64,000 nucleotides of DNA, taken from positions 62,217,075 through 62,281,074 of the forward strand of contig NC_088172.1 in assembly GCF_028769735.1 (NCBI RefSeq). Reading direction: 5' to 3'. Position 1 is the first letter of the stretch. Every line of letters begins with the position of its first letter. Shown one piece after another: positions 1 through 13,700 of the stretch. Below the pieces are notes generated by a model that saw only the letters and a program-made list of their open reading frames with translations, had not been told where the DNA came from and did not search any database. The translations under genes were made by a program, and so were the position numbers. This stretch comes from Zonotrichia leucophrys gambelii (Eukaryota; Chordata; Aves; Passeriformes; Passerellidae).

Positions 1-3000
1 GAAATTTATGTGCTAGTGTGTGCAATGAAAAGGTAAATATAGAAAATGCTATCCAACGCCCACAGGAAAAGAGGAGGATTATTTTCTAAGTTTTGAAATT
101 TCTGTGGTTTTTTTGCAAGAATCTTACGAGTTCTAAATTATTGTGGAATACTGCTTCATCTTATCGTGTGGGGCAGGCTGCCAATTTGCCCATTGAGTTA
201 TCTGCTCCTACTTTGTTAATGCTGCTGTGTGATCTTGCAGTGAAATGATACAATGTACTAAAGTAAAAGAATAGCAATTTAGCAAAAGTAACAGAAACAA
301 GTAAATTTATGAGTTGAAGCACTTCAGTCCCTAATCAAATGTGTATCAGAACAGATGCAAAAGGAAGGATGCACAGAGAGAGGCATCTTCATTCATTGGA
401 TTGGAGTTTGTAGGGCCCAGGTTTTCCCCTTTTACACTTGGAGTTGTTAATTTAACTCACAAAAGAAGTATGAAAGAACACACCATCTGTTTTAACTGCT
501 GGTGGTGAGCATCTCCACACATCTCCCCCCCACCTTTCCTAGTTTCAGAAATTAAGAACTACTGTTAGCATTAGGTAGTGTGTGTCACCAACTTTGATTA
601 TTTAAACTCATTTTATTTGATTTATTTTTGGTCACTACTTGTTTGTTTGTTTGTTTTCTGCAGGTAGACAGAGATTTTAGAATATTTATCTTAGCATTCC
701 TGGCTTTCTCAGAGGAGTGAATAGGTTCAAGGCTTTTTACTAAACTGATTTTCTTACTTTGCATAATGATCAAAACTCCATCTTGATGATTATTCAGAGG
801 AACCAGGAAAAAACAAATAAATGAGTGTGACTTGCATTTAGAACAGTTCTGTTTGATTAGATTTCTACCATAAAGAAGCTACATACTTTTGCACCAGTTA
901 TGTTTTAAAGCACTTACATTTTTAGAAGTTTCCTGTCAGTTCTGTAGCAATCAGGCTGTTTTGCTTCTTGCCACTTGTCAGCTCATAATTCTAATTCTTA
1001 TACAGGTAGTTGTGTATTTTGGTTGCAAATACAGCAGAAACTCTGTTAGTAATTTCTCACTTAAAATAAGATTTTTTTTTCTTTTAATAGTCCCCATTTT
1101 TCTTCTTCCCCTCCTGAATTTAACTAAAGAGCCTATTCCACCTGTTCCTTTGCAGAGATTAAACATTATGACAATTGCCTTTTCAGAAATCTAGTAAGAA
1201 ACTGCATTAAATACAAGCTATGTTACCAGGTTTTTGTAAGCACTAAGAAAAATGCATTATGAAATTCTAAGCCATTATAATGGGATGTCTTTGAGGCTAA
1301 AAACCACACAGCTATAATAGCCACAAGATTGCAGGATTTCAGAGCAATGAATATAAGTACAAAGCAAGGCAGCCAGCTTTGGCCTACATAATTTGCTGAG
1401 AGGAAGTGGGGACTGACTGCAACAGTTGAGCTTTTAAAACTAAAGAAGTGAACAGATTGTTGCTGAGTGGAGTTGTGTACAGAGTATTTTTAAAATTAGT
1501 ATTGTGGTAAGTTGAGCTCCAAGCAGAGATGAAACCATGTGCATACTTCCTGTCTGTCTGAGACATCGCACAAGTGCCTGGGGGTGGCAAAATGAGTTTT
1601 GACATACATCAGCACAAATCAGAAGTGCTAAAGCTGGTGTTTCTTTGACTGAGTGATTTTTCTGATTACTTTGATAGGCTGTTTTGTGTATGGGGCAATT
1701 CACAGAATCTTGAAAAGCACAGGTAATTGTTTAGAAGACTTCATGTTCTGTAGCTGCCTTTTATGAAAATAGTTTGTTTTAGCCGTGGGAGTTCCTTGTT
1801 GATTCAGAATTTAAGTGTGAATATCTATAGCCATGTTAGGCTTAGTTTGAACTGCTACCTCAAAAGCTGCTTGATCATCCTTTTAGTGTGTATTTAGTAA
1901 GACTGTTGATTTAAAGGTTCGAAGTGACGGAGTTTTTTAATTGATCTTATTGATCTCTTCAAGCAACTAGTTACACAGCATATTAACATCCTTTTTTTAA
2001 TCTATAAACTCTGTTCATCCTGAAACTATGGGATTTTTAATGCCCTAGACTATAAGATTAAAGGTCCCTGCAATATTGTTTGTTTTTTTCCTTTGCAATG
2101 GAAGAGACTTGAGTCTGACACTAGGCCAAATCCAGTGAAAGACTCTAGCTAACCTGTGGGTGTTTGTGATACTTCTCAGTGCAAGTGACAGCACTGTGAA
2201 AGTCTCCTTTGTATTATAAATGTGGGCATGTGGCACTGGCTGCTCTGTCCCCTGGGCAGAAAGAATTTGGTAATAGTGCTTTGTAAAATAGGGTACATTC
2301 TGTTGGATGGTTGGCTCAGAACCTATCTGCAAGCACTCCTGACTCCTTCAGGCATCTCATTTCCTCTAACGTGCTTCATGGCATGAACTTGCAGTAGCTC
2401 CTCCTCTGGAGGAGTGAGGCTGGTGCTTCATTCAGTGAGTCAAGGCTCCTAGTGCATGGAATGGAGAACTCTGCTGCCTTCTCATGTAAGGTTTTAGCGT
2501 CGGGGGCTGAAGGCAGCCAGCAGGCTGGGCTGGGGAGCCATCAGCACTTGCCAGTTTCATGGTGTGGTGCGTGCTGCATTTGTAGTTCAGTGCCTTTGAA
2601 AGTGGAACCTGCTGCGTGCTGTCCCCGCCTCCTGAGGGGGCAGTCCTCAGAAAAATAGCCAAAAAATAAATGGAACATGAGGCAATGTCATACTTCTGCC
2701 AAAAAGGCAAATGCCGTACTGGAATGTTAAAGTATTACTTGAAAATTGTGTGAAATTGTATTTGCCTCTCTTGCAGTTAACTAGGACATACCTGTCTCCA
2801 ATTTTAGACGCCAGCTAGGAGAAATATGTGAGGTAATTAAATCAAACTCCAGAGGGACAGTTCAAAATAGAGGGCCTATAGGTAAATATAAATACATTTT
2901 TTTTTACATAAAATTTACACCATAAATTGTTTCCCTTTAGAAATAGAATTACTCTAAGAAGTTGCATCTCTTGAAAGTTACTAAGCAGAAGTACACTTGT

Positions 3001-6000
3001 CTTGATTTGTTAAGACAAGAAATAACAGTAGGGAGGAGTGTGTAGATGAGAAAAGCCTCTAAGCACTGCAGAGTGCAGGATATTCATTCCTAAATGTAAG
3101 AATGGGAGTTACAGACACCTGTTATGAGTAATACAGCTGAAATGATCCTGCTGAGAGGAATGACCTTGCTAACCCTTTATGTGTAATTAAGTTTTTGTTT
3201 GTTTTTCCCAACAATCTCATCCACTGAAACTTAACATTTAATAAAGTGGTTAGATAAAGTTATTATAGTCTCTTTGTTGATATTCCTAAACTAATTTTCA
3301 TGGTTCTTTTCTAAGTGTCTTGTCCCTGGGGAGCAGTTTTACACTGAATTACTATGCAGCATTGGAGGGAGCATGGCAGATGTAAAATCCACTCTCTTGT
3401 CTAAAATTTCTTGTGTTGCTGTGACATTAGACATTTTATACTACCCTACTTTAGGTATACTCTTGTGTACAGTCGGCTCTCTGCTGCAAATTCATTTTGT
3501 CTCCAGAAGCACAGTACACAAGTTCTTAGTTCCTGAATGCCTGGATTTGTGCAAAGCCTTCATGTGCACATTGGTTGGGCTTAACTTACTAAATAATGTG
3601 TCTTGAGGAAGAATTGATTCTCAGTAAGAAAAGTTCTCTTTTTTCACTTTGTTTTGTACTTATGTTTTTTGTTTTGTATTGTCTGACAGTTGTGTGTAGG
3701 TTTGGCATTATTTTTGTGTACTCCCCCATCATTCTCCTAGCTAGCAACAATGGCAAAAACCAAATCCAGAGACTACACATTAATCTTTTACCAGACTAAT
3801 GTTGTGATTTAATGTGTTACTCTGCTAAAGTTTTAACATGCTATTCTAAAAAGTACTTTATATTGAATTACAAATCAGCTGCAGTCATGATTTCATACAA
3901 ATATACAAAACAACATCTTAAATGCTTAGAATTTTAGAATATAACTTTATCAGGGCATATTTAAACATTGTCAGACAAATAAGATCATAGCTGTGTTTAG
4001 TGATTTGACTTGGGTCAATGTTTCAGAAATCTCATTCTGCTCAGGGATTTTGAATTGTGTATCATTCCTTCAGCTTTCCCTTTCTGTTCTGACTTAGGAA
4101 CAAAAATAACTCCTCCCCCCTTTTCCTTCCTCATAGCCAGTTTAGAAAGTGTTGTACAAACAATGGAAATAAACCAAGGCAAGAAATTTTATTTGTATCT
4201 GCAGAAAAAGGAGTCATGGTTTATGGTTGGGGTTTTTTGGGTGTTGGTTTTGAGTTTTGGTGGTGTTTTTTTTGAGGTTCAGTTTTTCAATTTAACAATA
4301 ATTTGTTTCTAAAGTTTTACACAACAGAAAATAGTTTTTAAAATCTATGATAATAAACAGAATCTTAAAATGCCACAATTTCAGTGAAAAAACCCCCGGC
4401 ATTCTTAGGTAATTATCTGGTTTTATATCTGTTCACTGATCTTGCTCTTGCTAGTTTTACTATCCAAAAATATTTCTGTCAACTAAAATGCCAGCATTAT
4501 CAGTTACCTAGAATACAGACAAGTCATTTCACATACATAGAGTTTCCTGTTCTGTATATGGTGATACTGAATTTACTGTGCAACTAACTTCTTAAAAAAA
4601 AAAACAATAATTAAATTGTCCTTGACTGGAAATAGAAATAATGCCCCAGAATTATCAAATTGCTTTAAAAATGGGTTTATTTGGGGTTTTTTTCTCTTGA
4701 GATTTCATTGACTGTTGTTTTTTCAGACTTTACATAGTCACTTGATCATTTTGCTCAGGAACAGCCTGGACTGGTCTGTTTGATTAAACCATCAAATGAT
4801 CTTTGTTCCAATCCATTTGGAATGCAAGCATATCATTAGTATATCATTCTTTTCAGTGCTTTGAAACATCCCAAGTTTTTCATAGCAGCAACTCTAGAGA
4901 GAACTGTGGCACATTTTAAAAAAAAGAGGCAAGTTTTCCAGACCTAATAATTTAAATAATGCTCCTAAGCAACATCTGAAGCTTTTAGTTGGCAAAAGGG
5001 TGCTTATCAATGTAAAAATTGAATTTAACTTAGCTGAAGTGTTAAACAGGCATTAAGAACATATTTTTGCTGAATTATTTTGCCCTCTAACAACAAACAC
5101 TTTACTGATTGCTTCCTTTTTTTGACATACAGTTCTCCATGCTAGAATGAATTTTGATTCTTGAGCAAAACACAGGAAATGTGAAAGAAGTCTTTAAAAT
5201 ATTTGTGATTCAAAGTTGTCATTGAGAAGCTCCTTATTTCAAATTAATTGTTACTTTTTTTATCTGTATGTATGTAGAAACTGTTCAAGCTTGAAATGTA
5301 CAAAAGAGTCTGGCCAAAATTAATGAAGTTGTACCATTTTACACTACTAAGCTATAATGTTAAATAGTTTAATATTTAGCTAAACCTTACAGAAAGAAAA
5401 ATTGCAATCTGGTAGCTATGGCAATAATTGACTTCAAGAAAGATTTTATATTTAGGGGGATAAACAGCAGGAGTAGGCATTCAAAATATCTTATATAGTC
5501 TTTCAGCAGTACAGAACAAGAGACCTACTGTAAAGAATTGGCATTATTTTTAGAGCTTGATCAGCAGTTCTGGAGTGTTTTTATTAAATAAAACATTTTA
5601 TAAAGTGATATGCTATACTGATAGAAAGAATACAGATTTCCATTCTTAGGTCTGAAAGTACTATAGAGAAACATGAAATACTTACTTGCCTTTGAGTAAG
5701 GTGTGCATTACCCCCATTCTGCAGACTTGAAAGTTGGTACAAGCCTGCTGGGCCACATCATGGTGCAGCAAGTCTGTGACCAAATTAGGAACAGAATCAG
5801 AATTCACTGGGTTTTGTTCAGTATGGTAGGGGGAAAAAACCCCAAATGCTGTAATTTTTTTAAGCAGTCACCTTTCTGGATTTGCCATTTTGAATAGGAA
5901 GTGAGGTAATTACAGTTTAGATGTTTGGAAATTACACTACTCAGTAAATTTCTGGATGGAGAATTGAGCTGCTCTTTGGCAATGATTAAGATAGACTAAC

Positions 6001-9000
6001 TTTTAAAATCTTTAAATTGTTACTTCTCATTTTTATAGTAGAGTTAAAATATTTTTATAATTTTATTAATCAACTTATAGTTCAAAAAAAGGAATTAGTT
6101 CCATAAAAATTCAACTTTACATGGGTAAGTAAAAATAATGTAAATCCATTCTGCATTTAATAGAGATATAATAAATAAAAGAATTGAATTTCTTGTTTTG
6201 GGTCTCTTGGTCCTTCATGATCTTAGAACCTGTAAATCCTTTCCACAGCTCACTTTTATTTGGGGAGGAAAATCAGCTTTTGAACCCATTCAAGTCTTTA
6301 AGAACTTTAAATAAGCTTGGCCCTGGACTGATCAAATGGAATAATTTGAAATAAAAGAAAATACCTGCTTTGCACCTGTAAGGAAGGCTAAAGGTGTCAG
6401 AAGTTGGCCTAATGCTTCCAGACATGAGTGTACTAAGCTCTGGTAATTTCCAGCTTGGTTGAGGGGGTAGACAGCAATGATATTTTGCCACAGTTATGTG
6501 CTGTATAATGTTTGCTTACAAGATTGGTGAGGTGTTACTTGAAACTTCCTGTAGATTTTAAATTGAAACTGGAAATAGGTTTCGTTACAAGAACTCCCCT
6601 CCCTCCTCCTTTAACTTGTAAATGTTTGGTTTGGTCAGGATGTTTCCTACCTTAATTTTGATTTGTGGGCAAATATGGATAAAATTAAACCATTTTCCTT
6701 CATAAATTTATGTATATATACATTAATAGTTCTGCCTTTCTATGACATGTACAACAGTAACAAAACCAAAAAGTAGGTAAAAATCTGATTTTTCAGCCAG
6801 AAGAATATATGCTCAAAGCATGCTCTCGGACTTTCATGTAGTAGCCTTTTCATGTGGAAAACATCACTGCCTTTTATTCTGTTTTGTAGTTTGCAAGTTT
6901 CTGAAAAATTCCTCCTGCTTCCTGTTGTGGTGTTCTCATTTCTGGAAGGTGGATGATGGGCCAATTGATTTCCTTTTTTTAAAGGAATTTTTTATTTTCT
7001 GGGCTTCAGTCTTTGTTTTGAATACTTCATTTGCCTTTGAGGAATTGTGTGCCTTGGTGATATGGTTTGTAGGAAGGCTTTAGAAGCTTCTTAGCTTTGC
7101 TGCTCTGAAAATACAAGAGAAATGTATTTGAAATCAACTATAAAGATATTATCTGCAAAATTGAGTATATTAGAAGTGTTACAATAATAGTTTTTCCTGA
7201 AGATGTCTGCTATGTCTTACTATAAAGTCGAACATCATCTGAACTACAGCAGATTGAACTGTAAGCAAAATCTTGCACTCCTAATTACACTGTGATTTTG
7301 CTTATTAAAGGATTGATTCTGCAGTGTGTAGGTGGATCTCTGCTGTTGGCTGGAACTTACTGCAGTTTGAAAGTCTGTAAGGTAATAATCTGTAAGTTAA
7401 ATGCATTAGTATTGGGGGAGGACATTTCTTATATGTTTTGTTTTTTTCACCTGTGTTCATGAAAATGTTTTTTTCAGAACTTGTCCAGGACATGTTGAAT
7501 TTAGTCTTGTTAAAAAAAAAAAAAACAAACTGAGTTTTTAAAACTGAGTTTTTTCATACCTTCATTGCCCCAGAAGCTTCTGAAAGCCTGTTGAATGACT
7601 TTGAGGTAGCTACTAATTCTGCAGGATGGAAAGGGAATTTAAGGTTCCAGCTATGTGAAATATTTGCTCTTCATTGGAAGACTTTAAGATTTGGCTTGGT
7701 TTTGGATTGAAGTAGTGCGGTATTATTGGTGGGTTTTCCTACTAAATTATGGGACTGGGATGGCTGTAGATGGAATAGTCAAGTATGTGTGTAACAATTC
7801 CGCTTGCAAACTGTGTTTCCATCTTAAATTATGGACTACAGAAAAACATCGAGAAAATACTTGCCTTGGAAAAATAATTTCAAAATACCATAGGCAGTAG
7901 AAAAAAAGTTATGCCACTGCTCCTTATGCTTACTGTGGGTGAGCAAAGAAATAAGACTTTGAGCCTTGTGATGTTTCTTTTTGAAAGTTAGTAATAATTT
8001 GGATGCTGGGCAGGGTCAGGAGGAGAGGGTCTTGAGTATTTAACAAGCTTTCCCTGAACCTTGGTTAGTGAAATTAAACAAATCTTAAATTTTGAAAACC
8101 AGCCCTTTCTTTTCATTCATTGTGGGATAGTTGACATGGGTTTTGCTTGTTGAAAATATAGTTTCTTGACTCAAGTCTTGTAGAGTAGATAAATGCTGAA
8201 TCTTGAATGTTTAATGCAAACTAAAATCTTGGCTCTTCAGACTTCACATACATGAAAGACTGAGGGAAGGTTTTTCTCTTTGTATATTACTCCAAAAGCA
8301 GTCCTGCAGGCTTTCCTAGTAACCACGTCTGCTACGTTTCTAGATTGAATACTTAATCTTGTTTTCATGTGGTTTACTTGGAACATCCTGTGCACAGTGC
8401 AGAAGAATACAGATGAGGAGATAGAAATAATACATTCACACATACACCGTAGTGGATGTGCTTATGGGCAAAGCACAATGTAAAGCAATTTTATCAGCTG
8501 CTGCATGGCATGACAGACTCTACAAAGCAATTTGAATATAGTAATGCAGCACAGTTGAAAGAAGAGATGTGAGGATGATTTCATCCCACGTAGATGGAAA
8601 AATATATGTGTGTAAAAAACATGCTGGAAAACCAACTTCTTTACAGCTTTAAAATGTATGTTAAAGCATGATGCTACCATTTTAGATTGCAGTGCTAAAA
8701 TGGGTATTTCACATGGGTATTTCTGGGAGAGATGTCTGTGTGTTTTCTCCCTCATACATGGAAGACCAGAACTATTTATACCCATGTAAATATCCAAATT
8801 CAGAAGATGTGCAGGATGTTTTATGCTGTGGGCATCTAGCCATTTATCAATCCTTCCAGGTATAATCAGCTCGAAGGCTGGAGCAGAACCCTTCCAGCAG
8901 CCTGCTTTTCCTGCCAAAGAAAATTCCGCCACTGAATTGGTGGAAATTGCTGACTGGTCACCTAGAGACTGCTTCTTATTAAGTGGTAAACCAGCTTTTC

Positions 9001-9219
9001 AGCTGCGGCAGCCGTGCTGCAACTCCTCTGCGCGCCCAGCAGTTGTGAATTGAGATAGCAGAGAAACTTCTATTCATCCTACTCCCATTAATAAAACAAA
9101 ATTAAGTGCTAGTAGTAGCGTGGCGGTTGTCCATTAGTTTGGATTTCCTGATGGAAAGTGCAAAACTGCAGGAAATGCTTTTCTTTTTATCCCTTCTTGC
9201 TCACCCAAGACAGCGCCGG
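1..9219. other. Non-coding stretch, presumably ARID4B upstream intron
   Basis: This is AT-rich sequence with many short unsupported reading frames on both strands. I see no exon of ARID4B, no recognisable gene of any other family and no clear transposon. An exon ending in ATG-AAG before a GT donor, as expected for the ARID4B start, was looked for and not found. In mammals GGPS1 lies head-to-head with ARID4B, and no GGPS1 coding exon is visible here. Confidence 0.6.
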
Positions 9220-9960
9220 AACTTTTTTTTTACAGCGATTTGGCCGCTGCTTTAGGCTGCTCAAGGCCAGGCGCATTCCAGCGGCGCTCCCTCCGCAGGA
9301 GCTGCACTGCAGGGCCGCGGGCAGCGCTCGCTCGTTTTCCCGGCCGGATCCCGGGAGCCGGCGCTGCTGCTGCTCCGTGCCCGGCTGCAGCGGCGCCAGG
9401 CTCCCGGGAAGCCCTGCGTGCAGATTTACCCGGCAATCGCCTTAAGGGGACAAATTTAGTTTACGGCAATCCGCGCTTAATCTGCCGGAGCCGTGGGCGC
9501 CTTCGGGGAGAGGGCGAGGGCGGGCGGCTGCGCTCGGGGCTGGCTCGGGCAGCCAGAAACTTCTGGCAGCTTCCCGGGCCCGGCCCCTCCCCTTAAAGCG
9601 GCAGCTCCCCGGAGAATCGCTGCTGCCCGCCTGGCCCCGCTACGAGCCGAGCAACTCACCCGGGAGCGTCTTTCTCCGGCGGCCTTGCCGAAGCTGGAGC
9701 CCCGGTCCGGCTGTCCCCAGCTCCTCGGGGCGCTGCTCGAACGGCCTGCTGCGCTCAGCAGCCCTGCAGCGGGTGCTGGCGAAGGGCGCATCGCGATTTC
9801 TTCCCAAGCAGCCTCTCCGTGGCCCCCGCCTGGCTGCGGCCGCGGCGTGCAGCGCTGCCCTGGTGCCCGTGTGCGCTCGGCGCCCGGTGTCACCCCTTGG
9901 GTAACCTGGCCTCGGCCCTGCATGCAGACAAATACTGATTGCTCTGGGAACCCTCGGCCA
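9220..9960. promoter_or_regulatory. CpG island, candidate promoter
   Basis: This is the only GC-rich, CpG-dense segment in the window, with many CG dinucleotides, GC-box-like CCCCGG/GGGCGC words and an abrupt return to AT-rich DNA on both sides. No plus-strand donor of good quality follows it. On the minus strand there is a strong donor (CCCGG followed by GTGAGT, GT at 9659-9658). It could be an antisense or divergent promoter, an alternative ARID4B promoter or an orphan intragenic island. Long open frames across it are expected from high GC content and are not taken as genes. Confidence 0.75.
9660..9960 (-). ncRNA. Possible first exon of a minus-strand transcript from the CpG island
   Basis: The only evidence is a good splice donor on the minus strand at the lower edge of the CpG island (exon end at 9660, intron beginning GTGAGT). 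The start is unknown, and 9960 is merely the island edge. No coding continuation was recognised downstream on the minus strand. It could be a non-coding leader exon of a divergent gene further left or of a lncRNA, or it could be coincidence. Confidence 0.25.
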
Positions 9961-12900
9961 GCGGTCTCCGTGAAGACCTTCAATGCCAGTCTTCTGGCAG
10001 TAGTTAAACAAGGAAAAGAACAAACCGAGATACTGCCATCAGCTTCACTTCCCTGCTTCCAGTGCAAACTCTTGAGATTTTCCAAAGAGTACATTTAGAG
10101 ACACAGAAACATTGACAGGATATCCTGGGGTGTGCATTGAAGCTGCTCGCAATGAAAGAAGTTCATGATCTCATTATACATGAATGATGGCGTGTGCTGG
10201 GCATAGTTTCAGTTTTGCTGTTGACAGAAGTTTACTGATTGTAAACTGATTGTAAGAAGTTTACTGATTGTTGACAGAAGTTTACTGATATGCTCCTGAA
10301 ATGATGATTCTTATCTTCAGATTATAAACTGTAGATGATTATGTTCGCATATGAAATGTAAATGCCAATTCACATTATCTTTTAAAGTAAAATAAAGGCC
10401 GAGAAACAGCAACAAATTAAACTAGTACAGTTTTATTTTAAGAGGCCTTCAAGAATTTTAGGAAGCTCAGAACTATTTGTATTACAGGATAGACCTCCCC
10501 CATCTCCATTTAAATATCACTGCAATTGTTCTTGTTAAAATATTTTCAGTATGCTTGCAATACCTTTTCCAGGGTTAGTGAAGTGTCAAATTCTAGCTGT
10601 ATTTTGGCATACTGATTGTTTTTTTATTTTCTGGAAACCTGCTCTAAAAAGAATAAAAACAAATCCTGATAAAACATGTCAAAATTAAACAGACAAAGAT
10701 GCATTCAGTCTGAGCATAAGGGCATCTAATAAATGACGTAAGCACAAAGCAGGGAAGGCATAACAGAAAGGTAAAAATAGCTGTATACTAATTTTTAATC
10801 TCTTTGATGTTGGTGGAGTTGAATAAAACCTACTTGAGAACAGGTGACTCAGAGTTGGTGAGTATGACAAAGTCAATTATCTTAAATTGATGCCAGACTC
10901 TGATAATTACTTTTATTTTTTAGTTTGCATTCATTATGATGCATCACATTTTGCTAATTATTTTAACTTGCCACTTTCAGTTGTTACTCTGTCACAATGA
11001 GAGAAGTATGTTGGAAATTTCAGTTAAGTGATTTGGGTGGGGAGAAAGCCCATGTGATTCGTCTTTCAATGGAATAATAAAATTGCAGGAAAAAATCCAG
11101 TATGCATCCATTGAAGATTTCAGATACTGTTTTAGAATATATAATGATTTATAGTGGTAGTTAAAGAAATTAATTTCATAATTTTTCTCTCAAAACCCAC
11201 TGTAATTCTGTATGTCTAGTAAACATACCTACATTGGTAAACAAATAGTCCATATGTTGCTATTCTTTAGTTCTCTAGACTAGTAAATATTAACTGATTT
11301 CAGTGAAAGAAATAAGAGTAATTTCAAAGGATTTAGGCTAGTGATTGAAATTAACTTGTGTGTTAGTAAGAGAAGTTCTTACAGATATTGTTTTTTTTTA
11401 ATGAATATTCTTTCTGGAAGAAGTTGTTAAATTAGAGTAGTGATAAAGTAATCACAATACTGATAATTACAATCTTGATGAGAATTTAAAGTCCTGCCTA
11501 AAGTTTGGTTGTTGACTTGCCTGTTTCTCTGCCATAAATTTTCAAAGACCAGAGCTTCAGATTATCTTGGTGCTCAAAATTTATTTTTTTGTTTTAGTTA
11601 GTGTCAGTAGCAGTGAAGAAAAAGTATTCTGTATTTTTCTGTAAGTTCATCTTGACATTGTGGATTGGTCTTTCTGATAATTCTTTTGCCTGTATAGGGA
11701 AGTATAGATCTACACTGACAAACCAGCTCTTTAAGTTTTGTTTATAGTAGTGTGTGCATCTGTGTGGACCCATCTGGGGTCTGTTGCTCTTGTTAAAGTA
11801 GACTCAGTACTTTACAATTCCTTTTAACTTTGGAAGATGAACTGGCATGAAATGCTATCACCCCTGTAGTGGTGAATGAGTTTCTTCACTATACAGAGTG
11901 CAGTGGAGCAGGAGGGATGCTCCCCTTTCAGGGCTTTACTGTCTTTGCAGGAGAATACATTGCTGCTTTCCTCTGCTCAGATTCATACTGTGGGAAACAG
12001 CTACTTCTTCGTTCACTTCAGTGCAAGTGCTGACCAAAATCAAATTTATCACCACCTGAGACCCTCTTTCAGCACCCATCCAAGTGCAGCAAGAGGAAAG
12101 CATAGCAGCTTGCCTCAAAGGCACCTACTGTTGGGCAAGCAAGGGGGAAATGAATTTCAGAATCCCAACATGCTTAACAGATTCCTTGTTAATCTCAGCG
12201 GAGTTTTATTGGTATTAAGCCTGGATTAGGAAAGGATAGGTGTTCATGGATATACTGCCACAATGTAATATATCCTACTACTCTGCATGCAGTCACGTAC
12301 CACACACACAGGGAGAGAGAGAGGAGGGTTCATTAGTGCATTCATGCTTCTGCTGATCTTAGAAAGTGCAGATTGATAACAATTTTGTACTACTCAGAAA
12401 TATATTCTATTGCCTGCCAGTGAGAGAGAGAGACTGGAACAGAGTCACTGGAAAAAGCATCATTAGTAAAGAGTTAACCCTGTAGCATCTAATGTTTCTC
12501 AATTTCAAGTTTTGTGGAGCTTAAATGTCTGAAAAATGGAGCATTGAAGCATTCAAGTACATACTTCCATGCCTTCTGATGTATTAGAACTGGGAGCAGC
12601 TAGTAGGAATTATCTGATGCTGAGTGCAAGCACCTCAGTCTCAAATAGTCTCTGATGCCTGTGAAGATTTATCTCTATATTTTCCCTACAGAAAATCTGT
12701 ATGTGCCAGAGATGCCCCTTGTAAGCTGTGTTTGAATCTGTAGGGGCACAGAAACACAATTTGGCTTCGATAAGGGCTTAAATCTCTTTGCTTTGCTCTT
12801 GTCTGGGTCTCTATGGAGGCTTGCAGCTCTTGAAAACAAGCCTCACTCCTCTTGTGTGTCACCCTCTGCCTTCCCTCTTCTGACCCAGAGTCTATGAAGT

Positions 12901-13700
12901 GATACTTCATAAGTGGTTCAGTTATCTGGAATCTCCTCACCCAGGTTATGTTATGAGAGGTTGTGTGAGAGAAGATGGACTTCCTTTGAAGGAACTGTAC
13001 CTGCATGATCTCACTCAGTATACTGATTTGACCTATGTTCCCTTATTTCCCACCTCTTCTGTTTCTCATTTCCCTGTTTGGGTGTCACCTGTTCTGTGTT
13101 TCATGCCACAAAACCTTGTCTTTTGTCTGGACCCTTAACCTTCATTTTGTGTTTAGTCTCTGTCAGTCTCCTTCCTTACCTTGCCCGTGGGCTACTCTCC
13201 TGTTGAGCATCACCTTTATCATTTACTTTATTTAAAAAAAAAAAAAGGCAAAATCTCCTCAGAGTTGTTCTATTTACTAATGAAAAATGAACCTTAATTA
13301 TGTGAGGGAAATAAACATCGGTATCTTCATGCGACTTAATCAGGTCTTGAGGCAATTGAGGAGACAGTAGAACTTGGTTGGTCTTCACCATTGCAGTAGA
13401 ATTCATCACCTGCGAAGTCTTCAGATGGTGCAGAGGCTGGAAGCCTATGTGGTGCTTGTTGTAGATAACTGTGATATCAGTTTATTGTATTTATGACTTT
13501 ATATCAGGAGATTGTATATTATAAGATTGTAATGATTTACATTGTATTAGTTTAGTGTTGTTTTCTTTGTTTCTACGGCCGTCAATTTAAGTTTCATTGG
13601 GCTGTTTGGAAATTCTTTGTCCACAGAAATTAGTGAGACTATGGTGGCTGTATTGCCAGTGGTCAGTGTTAAAAAGCAGTTGTTTTCCTTTCTGTTCCAG
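9961..13700. other. Non-coding stretch before first seen ARID4B exon
   Basis: AT-rich intron-like sequence with a short internal tandem repeat (10221-10289), two GAGA-type runs (around 12310 and 12420) and a poly-A run near 13232. No additional exon is supported. Confidence 0.65.
10221..10289. repeat. Short imperfect tandem repeat
   Basis: The word TTGACAGAAGTTTACTGAT occurs at 10221 and again at 10271. Shorter derivatives (GTAAACTGATT, AAGAAGTTTACTGATTG) lie between them. This looks like local duplication by slippage. Confidence 0.85.

Noticed and set aside
5686..5773. Possible minus-strand exon with acceptor tggtcacag and donor gtaagtatt
   Set aside because: Splice signals look reasonable, but the acceptor tract is weak, there is no coding sense and no partner exon could be tied to it.
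6118..6130. ATGG followed by the strong donor GTAAGT, considered as the ARID4B start exon
   Set aside because: Ends in phase 1, while the next ARID4B exon requires phase 0, and the encoded residues do not match the family start.
8462..8932. 156-codon minus-strand open frame
   Set aside because: No recognisable domain, atypical composition and no splice or promoter context. Also checked against GGPS1, with no resemblance.
9477..10098. Open frames of about 200 codons on both strands across the CpG island
   Set aside because: High GC content removes stop codons. The predicted proteins are Ala/Arg/Pro/Gly-rich, resemble no family and overlap each other in opposite strands.
13617..13700. Upstream in-frame Met giving a longer N terminus to the first seen exon
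   Set aside because: The extension crosses a good acceptor site and has no similarity to ARID4 proteins.
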